From contig NC_081136.1 of the NCBI RefSeq assembly GCF_958295425.1, forward strand, positions 1-64,000: a stretch of 64,000 bases of DNA, in the 5' to 3' direction. The notes beneath the pieces were generated by a model. That model was not told the DNA's origin. It was given only the letters and a program-made list of their open reading frames with translations, and did not search any database. Below are positions 24,228 to 34,494 of the stretch, piece by piece. This DNA comes from Solea solea (Eukaryota; Chordata; Actinopteri; Pleuronectiformes; Soleidae). How positions within the stretch are numbered: the first letter of the stretch is position 1; each line of letters begins with the position of its first letter. Made by a program: the position numbers and the translations under genes.

Positions 24228-25786
24228 CAAGCTGTACCTGCAGGCTTGCAGGGAACAGATGGTGCCAGCCAGATCTAAGAGAGCCTTCAGTCACAGGCTG
24301 TTGAAGCTAAAGGGGCAGCAGTAGTTTTATCTTTGTTATTGTATCCAGTGTTTTCTGGACTTTCCCATGTTGTGTGCAGTCTTTGGAATAGTTAGTGTTA
24401 TTATAGTGTATTGATAGTGTGATTAGTGCAATTATAGTGTAATTATGGTGTAGTTAGTCTTATGACAATGTTTACAGTTTGTGGGTATCGTTCATATAGT
24501 GTTCTCATACAGTTTAAAAAGAAATGTAAAAAAAAAAAAAAAAACCTCCACATGGACTCTGCCTTGACGTGGCGTGGGGGCTTCAGTGCCCCAGTGGTCC
24601 TAGGGACTCTCTAGAGTGGCTGTACCTAGCACAGTTTACTCCTGTTTGGTAAGGCAGGAGTATACTATGGTGGGTACAGTCACTCTAGAGAGTCCCTGGG
24701 ATCACTGGGGTCAAACCAAAGTGTCCAATACGTACCAGTTACAACACAACCTTGTTACTTATTGCCTTGTTTACACCTTACCATGACCTTTTTACTTACC
24801 CTAACCACTCCCTGCTTTGTGCTGGATCACCACCTGCTTGCTGGACCCTCCATGGCGAAAACAGTACCTTCTCAAGTTCATATCTCCTGAACCACTTGTC
24901 ACACAGGGATGGTTCTGGCATCTATGGAAAGGCCTTGATGAGACGAACAAAACCCGACATTACTCACCTCTCTAGCACATTCCTGGGTCACTAAATCTAG
25001 CAATGTCGGGTTGGCTTCAGATAGGCTCCAAATGGCCTGAAACATGCTCCTGAGTGGTTTTTGTAAGGTACATGTTGGACCTGGCACTTGGTGAAATTTT
25101 CGCATTGAATGGCGATTTTCAATCGGCCATAACTCCGCCCAGGAACGTTTGGGAGAGACCACGTATTGGGGCGCGACACTTTCAGACATTTCAGACTGCA
25201 GAGTGCTGTAGCAAAGTGTTGTCACGGTTTTGGGTCCATAAGAAAAAGGTTGTTTTGTTGCGGTTCTGAAATTTCCATCCGTGTCCTCACTACATCTATT
25301 CCATTACTTTGCGTTCATCCAGAAACAAATGAACACACAAAGCACATCTGATGTGCGTTTCACTTAAACTCATATGATGAGTGGATTTAGTTGGAAAGCC
25401 CGTGGCCACATTAGGGGGGGGGACAAAAATTCAAGTCAATCCGAAAAAGTCAGATTTTGACGGTTTTTGGGCAATAACTCAAAAACTACACGTTTGGTCA
25501 TGGGGTGTTTTAGGCTGGCTAGGTGCGGCTCCTCGAGACGCATCGTTAGACACCTAGCTCGGCTTTCTAGCACCTTCCTAACTCGAGATAAGTTCAGAAT
25601 GACCGAAGAATTTTCGGTCATTTTTCCATATCTCGGCTTCCTTTTGTCCCACAATCACGGGGGTTTCACCAGGGGCTCCGGGGGGTGCCTAAATGGGGGG
25701 GCGGACGTTGGTTTGGAGTCGATCCCACCTTCCGTTCAAAAGTTATTCGCGAAATGACCGCAAAATGGTGGTTTTCATCCCTATAC
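24228..25786 (+). repeat. Subtelomeric core unit 12 (most proximal)
   Basis: Full-length core with hairpin at 24589-24710. Its 3' end is at the same base as in the other copies, but it joins non-telomeric sequence (TCCTGCGGCGGC) instead of telomeric repeat. This marks the proximal border of the subtelomeric array. Confidence 0.92.
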
Positions 25787-27027
25787 CTCCTGCGGCGGCT
25801 AGTACAGCATCACCACCACCATCTGCTTCTGCTGTAATCTCAGCTATCCTGACAGCTGCAGCACCACCTTCACCACCTGCTGCTGAGGTTTTATCTACCA
25901 TATTCTCCAGGACCACTACAGAAAGGGCACAGGTGCACTTCACTACTTCTCCCACAGAGGCACTCTGCACCCCAGCTTCGCCCCCACCTCCTCTTGTTGG
26001 TCTTGCAGCCACCAACACCTGCACTCCACCTCACAGTGCCATCAGGGCTTCCACTGGCACCATGACAGACCAGGCGTTTGACTGGAGTCCAGACCCCTGT
26101 CCCCCTCCCTGTCCCTTTCTCACACCTGGCAGCTTGACTCCAGCTCCAACGCTGGGGCTGTGTCTTCCTTCCCTCTGTTTCCATCTGCACCAAGGGATCA
26201 GAGAGTGGTGAGATCCAGCACCACACGACCTGCAGCTACATCTTCAGCTGCAGTTTTCCGGAGCTCAGAACAACACCAATCCCCACCTGCTTTTATTGGT
26301 GGTAATTCGTGTATTGTTCAGGAGGAAGATCATATTTTCTCCCTCACTTCTGATGACGAGGAGGAAACAACACATCGCCCTCCTCCCTCCAGCTCACACT
26401 TCACCAACCAGTCTTCCCAGCAGACTGCCTCATTCGAGGCTGGATATGGGCAACGCCCTCGCCCGTCTCATGAGACCCGCCTCCCCCTTGGGCCAGGGCA
26501 GGGTCACTTCACACATCACTACTACCAGGAAGATGAAGGACTGGTCCTTGGCGGTGAGGAAGAAGTTTCTCATCCTGGGCAATTCTAACCTCAGCAGGTT
26601 TCCTCCTTTTAATGAGCAGAACCTGCAGGTTGACAGTTTCCCAGGAGGCAACTTCCGCCACGCTGGGGAAATTCTCTCCACAGCTACCTGCATCACACCA
26701 CCAGAGAGGATTATTCTGGCTTTTGGCATCACCCACAGGTCCCAGAAAACCCACAGCACTTCAGTGAAGCAGCTACAGGTGGCCTTGCGTGCTGCAAAGC
26801 TGCGCTTTCCGAACGCCAGGGTGATGATTCCCACCATCAGCTACTCCCCAGCTCTTCCCCAGCTGGAGAGGTTCAGGCTACAGGGCTTGAACCGCTTCAT
26901 CGTTGAGCAGTGTGACAGCATCCCACAGATCAACAGGTACAAATTCAGCACCGAGGCTGACAACGTTCATTGGTCGAGAGAGACGGCGTCGGCCATGTTG
27001 CAGCATTGGTGTGAATTTTTAAACTGA
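25787..27027 (+). pseudogene. SGNH-hydrolase-like ORF of a retroelement, frameshifted
   Basis: The best translation uses three stretches: a Pro/Ser/Ala-rich frame up to a TGA at 26209-26211, a Ser/Thr/acidic frame (about 26190-26480) and a C-terminal frame ending with the stop at 27025-27027. Two frame changes are needed, so it is broken. The C-terminal ~165 codons have SGNH/GDSL esterase order: block I as Gly-Asn-Ser (26578-26586, usual GDS), a PGG turn (26641-26649), block III as Gly-Ile-Thr (26725-26733, usually GxN) and block V DNVH (26959-26970). The nucleophile Ser and the Asp/His pair remain while the oxyanion Asn is Thr. From memory of fish genomes, such domains travel with Penelope-like reverse transcriptases, and one follows 40 bp downstream. 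The enzyme fold is well supported. Activity is doubtful. Confidence 0.7.
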
Positions 27028-27041
27028 GAGGCCCCTTAAGC

Positions 27042-28990
27042 CTGCCGTCTCAGAAGGGGTTTGTTAATGTGATGTGTTTATCAGGTTCAGTTCATTTGTC
27101 CACCCCTCAGCTTGCTCTTCTTAACAGAGGCCTGTCTTTTATTCCTAGTTGTGATATTAACAGGAATATTAAGCAACAGTCTAGATTCGACCTCCAACAA
27201 TACCATAGAAGATTAAAGTTGGCAGCTTTCTATGGTGATAAGGGTGATTCCATGCCCCCCCCCCCCCCCCCCTTTCACTCCCACATCTGATTGGGCCCCT
27301 CCCGACGCACAACTACCCCCAGTAGTCATTGATTTAATTAAAAAGGGTTAGGGTTCGGGTTATCTGGACCGTCATTTCAGGATCCAGCATGTGACTCCAA
27401 ATTTATCAGGGGAAGAGCAATTAGTGCTAAAAGAGTTAATGAATAATAAAGACATAATTATTAAACCTGCAGATAAAGGCAGTGTTGTTGTAGTTATGGA
27501 TCGGGAGCAATATTTGTGGGAGGGATATAGACAGCTAAATGATAAAAACTATTATGTCAAACTCACAAACCCAATATACCTGGACACTATTCCATTAGTG
27601 CACAAAATCATAGCTAAATTGCATTAAAAAAAAGGTCATTAATTCGAAACAAAAAAAGTATTTACTTGGTGATCCAGCTCCCAGACCTAGACGCTTTTAC
27701 ATGTTGCCTAAGATACACAAGGACCCTGTTAAGTGGAGCAAGCCGCATGTTATTCCCCAGGTCGTCCCATTGTTTCTGACTGCAGCAGTGAAACCTACAG
27801 AACAGCAGAATACCTGGACTTTTTTCTGAATCCACTGTCCACTACGCACCCTAGTTATATTAAAGACACATACGATTTCATAGATAAAATTAATAATGTA
27901 GATATTCCGGCAGATCCTATTTACTATCGACATTGATAGCCTCTACACAAATATAGACATTAAGGAGGGTATTCAATCAGTGAAGAACATTTTTTCCAAA
28001 AATTATGATAAGAAAAGACCGGATAAAGAATTGTTACAATTATTAGAGATTAATTTAACTAGAAATGATTTCAAATTCAATAATGAATATTTTTTACAAA
28101 TTAAGGGCACGGCAATGGGCAAGAAATTTATGCCAACATTTTTATGGCAGATTGGGAGGCAGGAGCCCTCCGACGGTGTGACAAGAGACCCATTTATTAT
28201 TATCGCTACTTAGACGATATCTGGGGCATATGGACACATTCAGAAGATGATTTTAAGATTTTCTTAAATACTCTTAATAATTTCAATCCGTCTATTAAGG
28301 TTAAATCCACCATGGATCGAAATTCGGTAGATTTTTTGGACACAACCACATTTAAGGGACCCACCTTTAATCAAACTAATCGATTGGACATTAAAGTTTT
28401 TTTCAAAGAGACGGATACACATGCACTATTGCATAAGACCAGCTTTCACCCGCAGGTCTAATTAAATCGCAATTGTTACGTTTCCACAGGATCTGCACAC
28501 AAAAAAAGGATTTCCATAAGGCCACTAAAGTGCTCTTCACTGCCTTGGCCAGCAGGGGGTACTCTAGGACCTTTCTTCGAAATTGTTACAAGAGGTTCCT
28601 CCAAATCAAACCTCAAATTGTGTCCTCCTTGGTGCCTTTCATCACCACCTATTCGGACTCCACGGTGAAGCTGGTCAGAGAAATTAAGAAAAACTTTGAG
28701 GATTCCTTTAAAGGAAAGGAGCTGTTCTATAACCATAGGATCATTGCTGCATTCAGAAAAAAAACAAAAATCTGAAGGATTACCTGGTAAAAGCCAAAAT
28801 TCCAAACTTCACTGATCCCAAACCAAGGCCGCTGGACAAATTCTTTAAACAGCAAGTTTGGGTGTCTAATAATAGAACCAAATTAACATACAAAATTAAT
28901 AATCAGGGTAATATTTCAACCCAACCCTACCCCGGGCCGTCCGGGGGGACACTTAAATGCCAGAACCGGCCCTGCCGGGTGTGTACTCTT
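27042..28990 (+). pseudogene. Penelope-like element reverse transcriptase, decayed
   Basis: A chain of same-strand fragments in shifting frames covers a Penelope-like (PLE) reverse transcriptase. In order: an N-terminal part with QQYHRRLKLAA (27069-27290); IIIKPADKGS (about 27451-27480); MLPKIHKDP (about 27699-27725); GRPIVSDCSSETYR (about 27763-27804); motif A DIDSLYTNID (27929-27958); GTAMGKKF (about 28108-28131); the catalytic YLDD (28207-28218); a thumb region (28473-28775); and a Cys motif CQNRPCRVC (about 28959-28985). PLEs normally end in a GIY-YIG endonuclease and none is visible after the Cys motif. Several frameshifts and stops, for example near 27627 and 27936, make it non-functional. 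The N-terminal part contains an 18-C run (27255-27272). Confidence 0.85.
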
Positions 28991-29037
28991 CGAGTTACTG
29001 CCAAAAACCCGCTCAGAAACCGGGCCTTTTGGCTGGA
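28934..29037 (+). repeat. Direct repeat, copy 1 (PLE 3' region)
   Basis: Starts GGGCCGTCC, covers the Cys-motif codons of the PLE and ends with CCGGGCCTTTT.GCTGGA. It aligns with 29321-29426 with the same order of words (GGGCCGTCC, CTTCGAGTTA/CTTCAAGTTA, GCCAAAAACCC, CGGGCCTTTT) but clear divergence in between. Confidence 0.7.
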
Positions 29038-29320
29038 CCCGCACCTTCCCAGCCCTGTACTGGTCCGGCAGCGGCACCGTTAGAACCGCGGTGGTTCAAT
29101 TAGTGGGCTCTTAACTCGGTCCCGAGCTTGTGGGGGTGACCGGTTGTCATTTATCCACAAAAACCCGATGAGCGGTGGTTTTTATCCCTTTACCTGTGGG
29201 GGGCTGCTACGGAACGCTCCATATGAGATGACGGCAGCACATGTGGTGACGGTTGGGGGTTCTGAGGGACATCTTGAGAACCACGTGTCCGACACGGCCG
29301 GCTGGGGTCTCCGTCGATGC

Positions 29321-29426
29321 GGGCCGTCCAGGCGGACAGTCAGACGACCAGATGCAGCCCTTCCGGGCATGTACTACTTCAAGTTATTGCCAAAAACCCA
29401 CTCGGAAACCGGGCCTTTTCGCTGGA
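29321..29426 (+). repeat. Direct repeat, copy 2 (PLE 3' region)
   Basis: Diverged second copy of 28934-29037, about 387 bp downstream and in direct orientation. It may be a second PLE 3' fragment. PLEs are known for partial tandem copies (pseudo-LTRs), but this is inference. Confidence 0.65.
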
Positions 29427-29429
29427 AAA

Positions 29430-30030
29430 CTGTTGTGACTTCGTTTTATACACCACACACAAGTGACTTGTAGAGCAGTTGTTTTCAGTGTAACTGAATC
29501 ACTAGAATCAGTTAATTAAAACTATTTGTTCAGTATTTCCTTCATGACCTGGGCACAGACGCCGTCTGACACAGTCGCTGGACTGAAACCAGACTCCTCT
29601 GTTAATTATTGAGATTTTAGAACAGTAATTGGAATTAACACAGGTTTTTAGAATTGTTAAGTGGTTTAACTGATCTACAGTTCGGCGCTGTTCGGCTTGA
29701 TTTCTGTCAAGATTTGTTCCGTGTCGGACATCTCTTCTAAAAATAGCACCTGCTACCAGGTACTGGGATAGTGGAAACACTACTTAAACCGTGCCATGGT
29801 GAGGCGAGAAGAGCCGGTGGCAATACGCCATTACTGATAAGACAACTGATGTCAGTGGTGAAACACAGAAAGTAGGAAGGGGAAAAGGAAAGCAATAAGA
29901 GGATGAAAGAGGACAGAAAGGAAAGGGAAAGACACACACACCACACACTGTTCTAAAATGGAACATAAAGAGGTGTTTCCTGACTAGGCAGGCTAGTACT
30001 AGGTTTATACACTGATTGGAATGGAGTCAT
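29430..30030. other. Intergenic, no gene seen
   Basis: No convincing gene. A purine-rich stretch lies at about 29870-29935. The rest is unremarkable AT-leaning sequence. Confidence 0.5.
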
Positions 30031-30178
30031 TAATTATTTAAATAATTACACAATTAAATAATTATTAAATGTGTCATTTATTTAAATTAATAAATACACC
30101 ACTAAATAATTACTTAAATGTGTCATTAATTATTTAAATAAATAAATAATTACACCATTAAATAATTACTTACATCAC
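30031..30178. repeat. AT-rich tandem repeat (about 3 irregular units)
   Basis: The words TTATTTAAATAATTACAC, ATTAAATAATTA and AAATGTGTCATT recur in order about three times with small indels, giving a degenerate minisatellite of roughly 50-60 bp period. Confidence 0.6.
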
Positions 30179-30238
30179 ATTTGTTTTCTTAGGTTACAAA
30201 ACACTGACATGGGTTGTTTTCCTCATCACTTAGTACTT

Positions 30239-30285
30239 ATAATAATAATAATAATAATAATAACAACGATAATAATCATCATCAG
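30239..30285. repeat. (TAA)n microsatellite
   Basis: A run of AAT/ATA triplets, then interrupted triplets (CAACGATAATAATCATCATC). Confidence 0.85.
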
Positions 30286-30401
30286 TGTAGCTCCACTTCA
30301 GGTTTTACTTAATACCCATTCCAAACAAAATGTTTAATTAAATATTAGTTTAAATGTCATATGATAAAAATCAAAGTGTTAAAGTTTGATTGTACACTTA
30401 C

Positions 30402-30633
30402 ATTTAAGTGTTAAGCGCGTTTGGAGTTTGTTTCTGTTGTGATGAATCCAGTCCAGTCCGTCCATGAAATCCAGTCCGGGGTTTGTAGCAGGTTTGCGTT
30501 GTTGCTGCAAATAGAGAGTGAGACACAAACACGCAACTGTGATCGTTTAATTAAAGACAAGATATGAGAAGAAGACTGGTGTCAGTGAGGAAACAAGGAA
30601 ACAAAGTAATGTCAAACTTACGTCTGTCAGCAT
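30402..30633 (-). other. Candidate minus-strand spliced 5' coding exons
   Basis: On the minus strand, an ETS-like CCGGAAGT (about 30662-30669) precedes an ATG at 30633-30631. Four codons later a consensus donor GTAAGT appears (exon end 30622). After a 117-bp gap a pyrimidine-rich acceptor ends TTTGCAG (exon start 30504). The joined frame (MLTDQQRKPATNPG...) stays open for 38 codons to a second GTAAGT donor (exon end 30402). A GGGGCGTGGC box lies upstream (about 30715-30724). No homology is recognised and no third exon was found. This may be chance. Confidence 0.2.
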
Positions 30634-30812
30634 CTCCTCTCCCTCTGGTGCTGCCGTCAACACTTCCGGCTTTTGTAAGGAGTTTAAATCAGGTGCGAAA
30701 GCTTGAATTGTTTGGGGCGTGGCTTATTATTGAAAACAGGTGCGCTGTGACTGATTTTAACCATAACGTTATTTAAAACATTCCAAAAACGTTGACAAAG
30801 AAACAACATCAC

Positions 30813-30860
30813 CTTCAAAAAGAGGAATAAGATCAAAATTCCTCTGTCCTCTTTTTGAAG
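30813..30860. repeat. Perfect 14-bp inverted repeat
   Basis: CTTCAAAAAGAGGA (30813-30826) and its exact reverse complement (30847-30860) flank a 20-nt loop. An overlapping alternative pairing, GAGGAAT/ATTCCTC, lies inside. Possibly the remnant of a small foldback element. Confidence 0.75.
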
Positions 30861-32055
30861 CGGACGTTGTAAATAAACAAGTGCTAAGTTGAAAAAAACA
30901 ACTTGATATAAAGTAATTAGAGGCAGTTTGTGGATGCAGTTGACAAAAAAAGATAATTTTACATGGGTTACACACTTGCACTGATGTGAAAGGACTTTTG
31001 AGGAACTTGAATCTTTAGTTTTATTTGTTACAAGAAACTTTTTTCGCTCTATGTTATTGACAAACTTACTCCATTAGAACTTAAAAGATTAAAGATTAAA
31101 AACAAAGATTTAATGTCTAAAAAGATAGATTTCCAGGCATTTTCCATCCCATAATAGTCATAATTCTGCACTTGTATATTGTGGACATTTAGCCCTACAT
31201 TAAACCCCTTTGAGAATTATGAATGAAACAGTACTTTTGTACATTTTAATGTCATATCATCTGCCTTCAGCAGTATGAATAAAGACATTTTACATCCAAT
31301 CCAACTTTATTTATAAAGCACTTTAAAACAAAGTGCTGTGTGCTTGTTTTTATTCAACAATAATAATAACAATGATCATGTATGTAAATAATTGATGATT
31401 GATGTAAATGTTCCTCTGTGTTTAATCTGTGAGTATAAATGAGTCTTTAAAAGTTGGATATTATTCTTTAGACTAACTGTTCTCTTTAGTGACACACAGG
31501 ATTCAGTTAAATACAGACACACACACACCCCACTACATTATATAATAAATAAGTGATGAAGCCATTGTAAGCTCAGATCGCCTCTCTCTCTCTCTCTTCA
31601 TGTGGTTGTTAACAGTTACCATAGAAACTGAACCTATTATTTCTATCATTTCTCCTGTTGACAAAATGTCCACTCACTCATTGTGAAGATTTATAAAGTT
31701 CACAGCTGTTACAAACTCATTAAAAACAAACACAGACCCACAGAGCCACCAAAAACAATACATGTGCTAAAGTGATCAATTGTAATTAGGAAACAAACCA
31801 TCAACAGTTTAATTTTTCAGACAAAACTACAGGCCAGTAGGTGGCAGTGTTTACCTGTGATGGTGTTGCATAGATGTGTAATAGCAAATGTGAGCTGTTA
31901 ATCTTTGTTTACAGGTTGACAAGGACAGAGTAACATTTTACTAACAGATTTAATGTTGATATATTTATTGAGCACTTGACAAATATATCATTATCAATTT
32001 ATATCAATTTATATACTCTTATGTCTCTCAGGTGCTACAATAATATTTTTGTCCA
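30861..32055. other. AT-rich intergenic with repeat scraps
   Basis: No gene seen. The segment CCAATCCAACTTTATTTATAAAGCACTTTAAA (31295-31326, split here only for description) is a common fish interspersed-repeat end. A CT microsatellite is at about 31580-31597. The rest is AT-rich single-copy-looking DNA. Confidence 0.5.
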
Positions 32056-32068
32056 CCAGATGTAGACA

Positions 32069-32449
32069 GTCAGTCAGTCATCATCTACCGCTTTATCCTC
32101 TGCCAGAGGGTCGCGGGGGGTGCTGTGCCAATCTCAGCTACATCGGGCGATAGGCGGGGTACACCCTGGACAGTTCGCCAGTCCATCGCAGGGCCACACA
32201 CAGATAGAGACAAACAACCATTCACTCTCACACTCACTCCTATGGTCAATTTGGAGTGTCCAATTTACCTATCCCCACATTGCATGTTTTTGGACTGTGG
32301 GAGGAAGCCGGAGTACCCGGAGAGAACCCACGCACACACGGGGAGAACATGCAAACTCCATGCAGAAAGGCCCTTGTTCCAACCGGGGCTCGAACCCGGG
32401 TCTTCTCGCTGCAAGGCGAGAGTGCTAACCACTACACCACCGTGTGGCC
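32069..32449 (-). mobile_element. Full-length V-SINE with 13-bp target-site duplication
   Basis: A tRNA-derived SINE read from the minus strand. The tRNA-like head (32449 downward) has an A-box-like GTGGTTAGCAC and a B box GGTTCGAGCCC. It is followed by the conserved V-SINE central domain (GCATGTTCTCCCCGTG, CCTCCCACAGTCC, AAAACATGC) and a LINE-like 3' tail ending in GGTAGATGATGACTGACTG. The 13-bp duplication CCAGATGTAGACA is intact at 32056-32068 and 32450-32462, so both ends are defined to the base. V-SINEs are Pol III-transcribed and mobilised by a partner LINE. The unbroken duplication suggests a fairly recent insertion. Confidence 0.93.
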
Positions 32450-32729
32450 CCAGATGTAGACAATCAAAGTAAAATGACTATAAGGGTGTTTTCATTTGTG
32501 GTCATTTAGTGTGTTTAATGGAGTGTCTTTTTTGTGTCTGATATCAATGTTACAAAAGTGCACATACCAGAATCAATCAGATAAAGTAATTTCACATCTT
32601 TTAACCCTTAAACACTGACTTTACGTTACCGTAGTTACGCCACAGTTTGTGCTACTGGAAAAATTCCAATGGTTTGTGAAAGCTGAGAAGGCGCATGTCA
32701 AAGTCAACATGTGGTTATTACAGTGATTT

Positions 32730-33240
32730 GTGTAACTAACAGAACTGGACCCAGATGCCGGAACAGTGGTAAGTAACAGTCTTTATTTGAACACATGTAG
32801 CACTTGGACAGGCAGATAAGGAACGAGGATCACCAAAGGTGAGTGATACACAGGAGCTGGATCAACGTGGACGTGGACACTGACTGGAACAGGTAAGAAG
32901 AGTTAACAAAGGCACTGAAGCACTTGGTGCATAAATCACTGACTGGAACAGGTAAGAAGAGTTAACAAAGGCACTGAAGCACTTGGTGCATAAATCACTG
33001 ACTGGATAATAAAAAATAAAAAAAAATGGAGAGGATAGCTCAAAAAGACGTGCTTACAGGGTGACTGACAAAGACAAACTCACAACCAGGACGACCAGCT
33101 GCAACTAACTAGACACACGTGAAGCAGGTTGGGATAGTGAGGAAATAAACCACACGCAGACAAGAAAACTTCAAAATAAGAGTTGCACTATCACAATAAA
33201 ATGACATCAACAATGGAGCATGACAATTTAATGTCTTTGT
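32730..33240. mobile_element. Probable unclassified transposon remnant
   Basis: Wording such as AACAGTCTTTATTTGAACA, GAGTGATACACAGGAGCTGG and CAACTAACTAGACACACGTG resembles the non-coding ends of fish interspersed elements. It contains the 59-bp tandem duplication. No coding domain or clear termini were found, so family and strand are unknown. Confidence 0.35.
32880..32997. repeat. 59-bp tandem duplication
   Basis: Two adjacent identical 59-bp copies beginning CTGACTGGAACAGGTAAG (32880-32938 and 32939-32997), with a third start (CTGACTGGA) just after. Confidence 0.92.
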
Positions 33241-33699
33241 CACCAGAGACGAGAGAGTGGGAAGAACACCTGTACATAGTTTTTGCACATTGAGAGACAA
33301 AGACTCACAAAATGTCAGTGTCAATATGTATCATACTGTTCCAATTTCAAATCTAACATGTTCATATACAACTGCAGTGTTTTTCTAAATCAACCTTTTT
33401 GTTTTTCTTCAACTTAAATTGTTAAAACAGTATTTTAACTTGCAGTAAATTGCAAATAACTGCCAGATATTGGAAGATATTCTGGAAAAATGGACAAAAG
33501 CATTTAGTTACAGGACATTCTCTGGTCCTTTTATGGTTAAATGAGGCAAAAAAAAGTGCAGACAGACATTTTGAGGGTTAGGTGTCAAAGGGTTAAAACG
33601 GAAAAAATTAAGCTCCTCTAGATCCCTCGTCTACAGTTGACACATGTCATCATATGTGAGCAGATGCTTTTATTAGTGGATGCAGATGAAGCTCAGTGT

Positions 33700-33790
33700 T
33701 ATGCACCAATGACACCAGAACAAATTCCTTGTATGTGCAAATTGTACTTGGCAATAAAGCTCTTCTGATTCTGATTCTGATTCTGATTCA
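33700..33790 (+). mobile_element. 5'-truncated non-LTR retrotransposon tail
   Basis: A short stretch ending ACTTGGCAATAAAGCTC followed by about four TTCTGA/TGATTC hexamers. This is the characteristic 3' end of a common fish LINE, with an AATAAA signal and simple-repeat tail. Only the end is present, as expected for 5' truncation. Confidence 0.7.
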
Positions 33791-34490
33791 TTTTTCTCCA
33801 GACTCCTGGACTGCAGCCCATCAACTCCTCCTTTTGGAAAAAAAAAAAAAGCCATCATCAATGCAGCTCTGATACTATGATATGAACAAAGAGCACAGCC
33901 TCCATTTTAATCCAGTTGAGCAGAAATATTACCACATGCCAACGGCCATGACACTTATCTTCAAGAACAGTAGTGAAGAGACGAGTCAATAAATGAACAC
34001 TATTACATTAAATGTTTTTACATACAGTGTAATCTACTCATTCATCATTGAACAGACTTTAATTTGATTAATGGATGATAAAATGCTGCAATCCTACCAT
34101 ATGTTACATTTGATTTGATATTTATTCAGCTGTAACCTGACAAGACACAAACTGAATATGAGAATATGGATCAAACTGATAAAACATAGTTTACTTATGT
34201 ACCTATCATTATAAAAGTGTCCATGTTCAAACTGACTCACTTTTTTTGACTATATTTTACATTAAAACATATTTCCACGTGTAAATATAAACACAGTCAC
34301 TGAAATGCTGTCAAACATTAAGATGTTGTCTGCAGCTAGATTCAAAAAGTCACTTCGAAACTACAGTGAAGTTAAAGTGTTTCCAGCTGCATCAGAAATA
34401 TTCACATCAGCTATAATCTTCATCATGACGTGATCTATGATAGGAACATTTCACAACAATGTTTACAGTACCAGAGAGTGTCTACAGTGA
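33791..34490. other. AT-rich intergenic, no gene seen
   Basis: Contains an 11-12 A run at about 33838 and otherwise AT-rich unique-looking sequence. Confidence 0.5.
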
Positions 34491-34494
34491 TGAT

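Noticed and set aside
1..25786. CRISPR-like regularity of repeats and spacers
   Set aside because: The genome is a vertebrate one, repeats are 1.5 kb and the spacers are telomeric, so the regularity is tandem duplication.
26430..26837. 135-codon minus-strand frame opposite the SGNH domain
   Set aside because: Shadow of the + strand SGNH-like frame, which has the recognisable motifs.
32370..32449. tRNA gene on the minus strand
   Set aside because: The A and B boxes belong to the head of a V-SINE that continues into its body and tail inside one target-site duplication.
32120..32472. Two open frames of 100-115 codons
   Set aside because: They lie entirely within the V-SINE, antisense to it, and match the conserved SINE domain rather than a protein.
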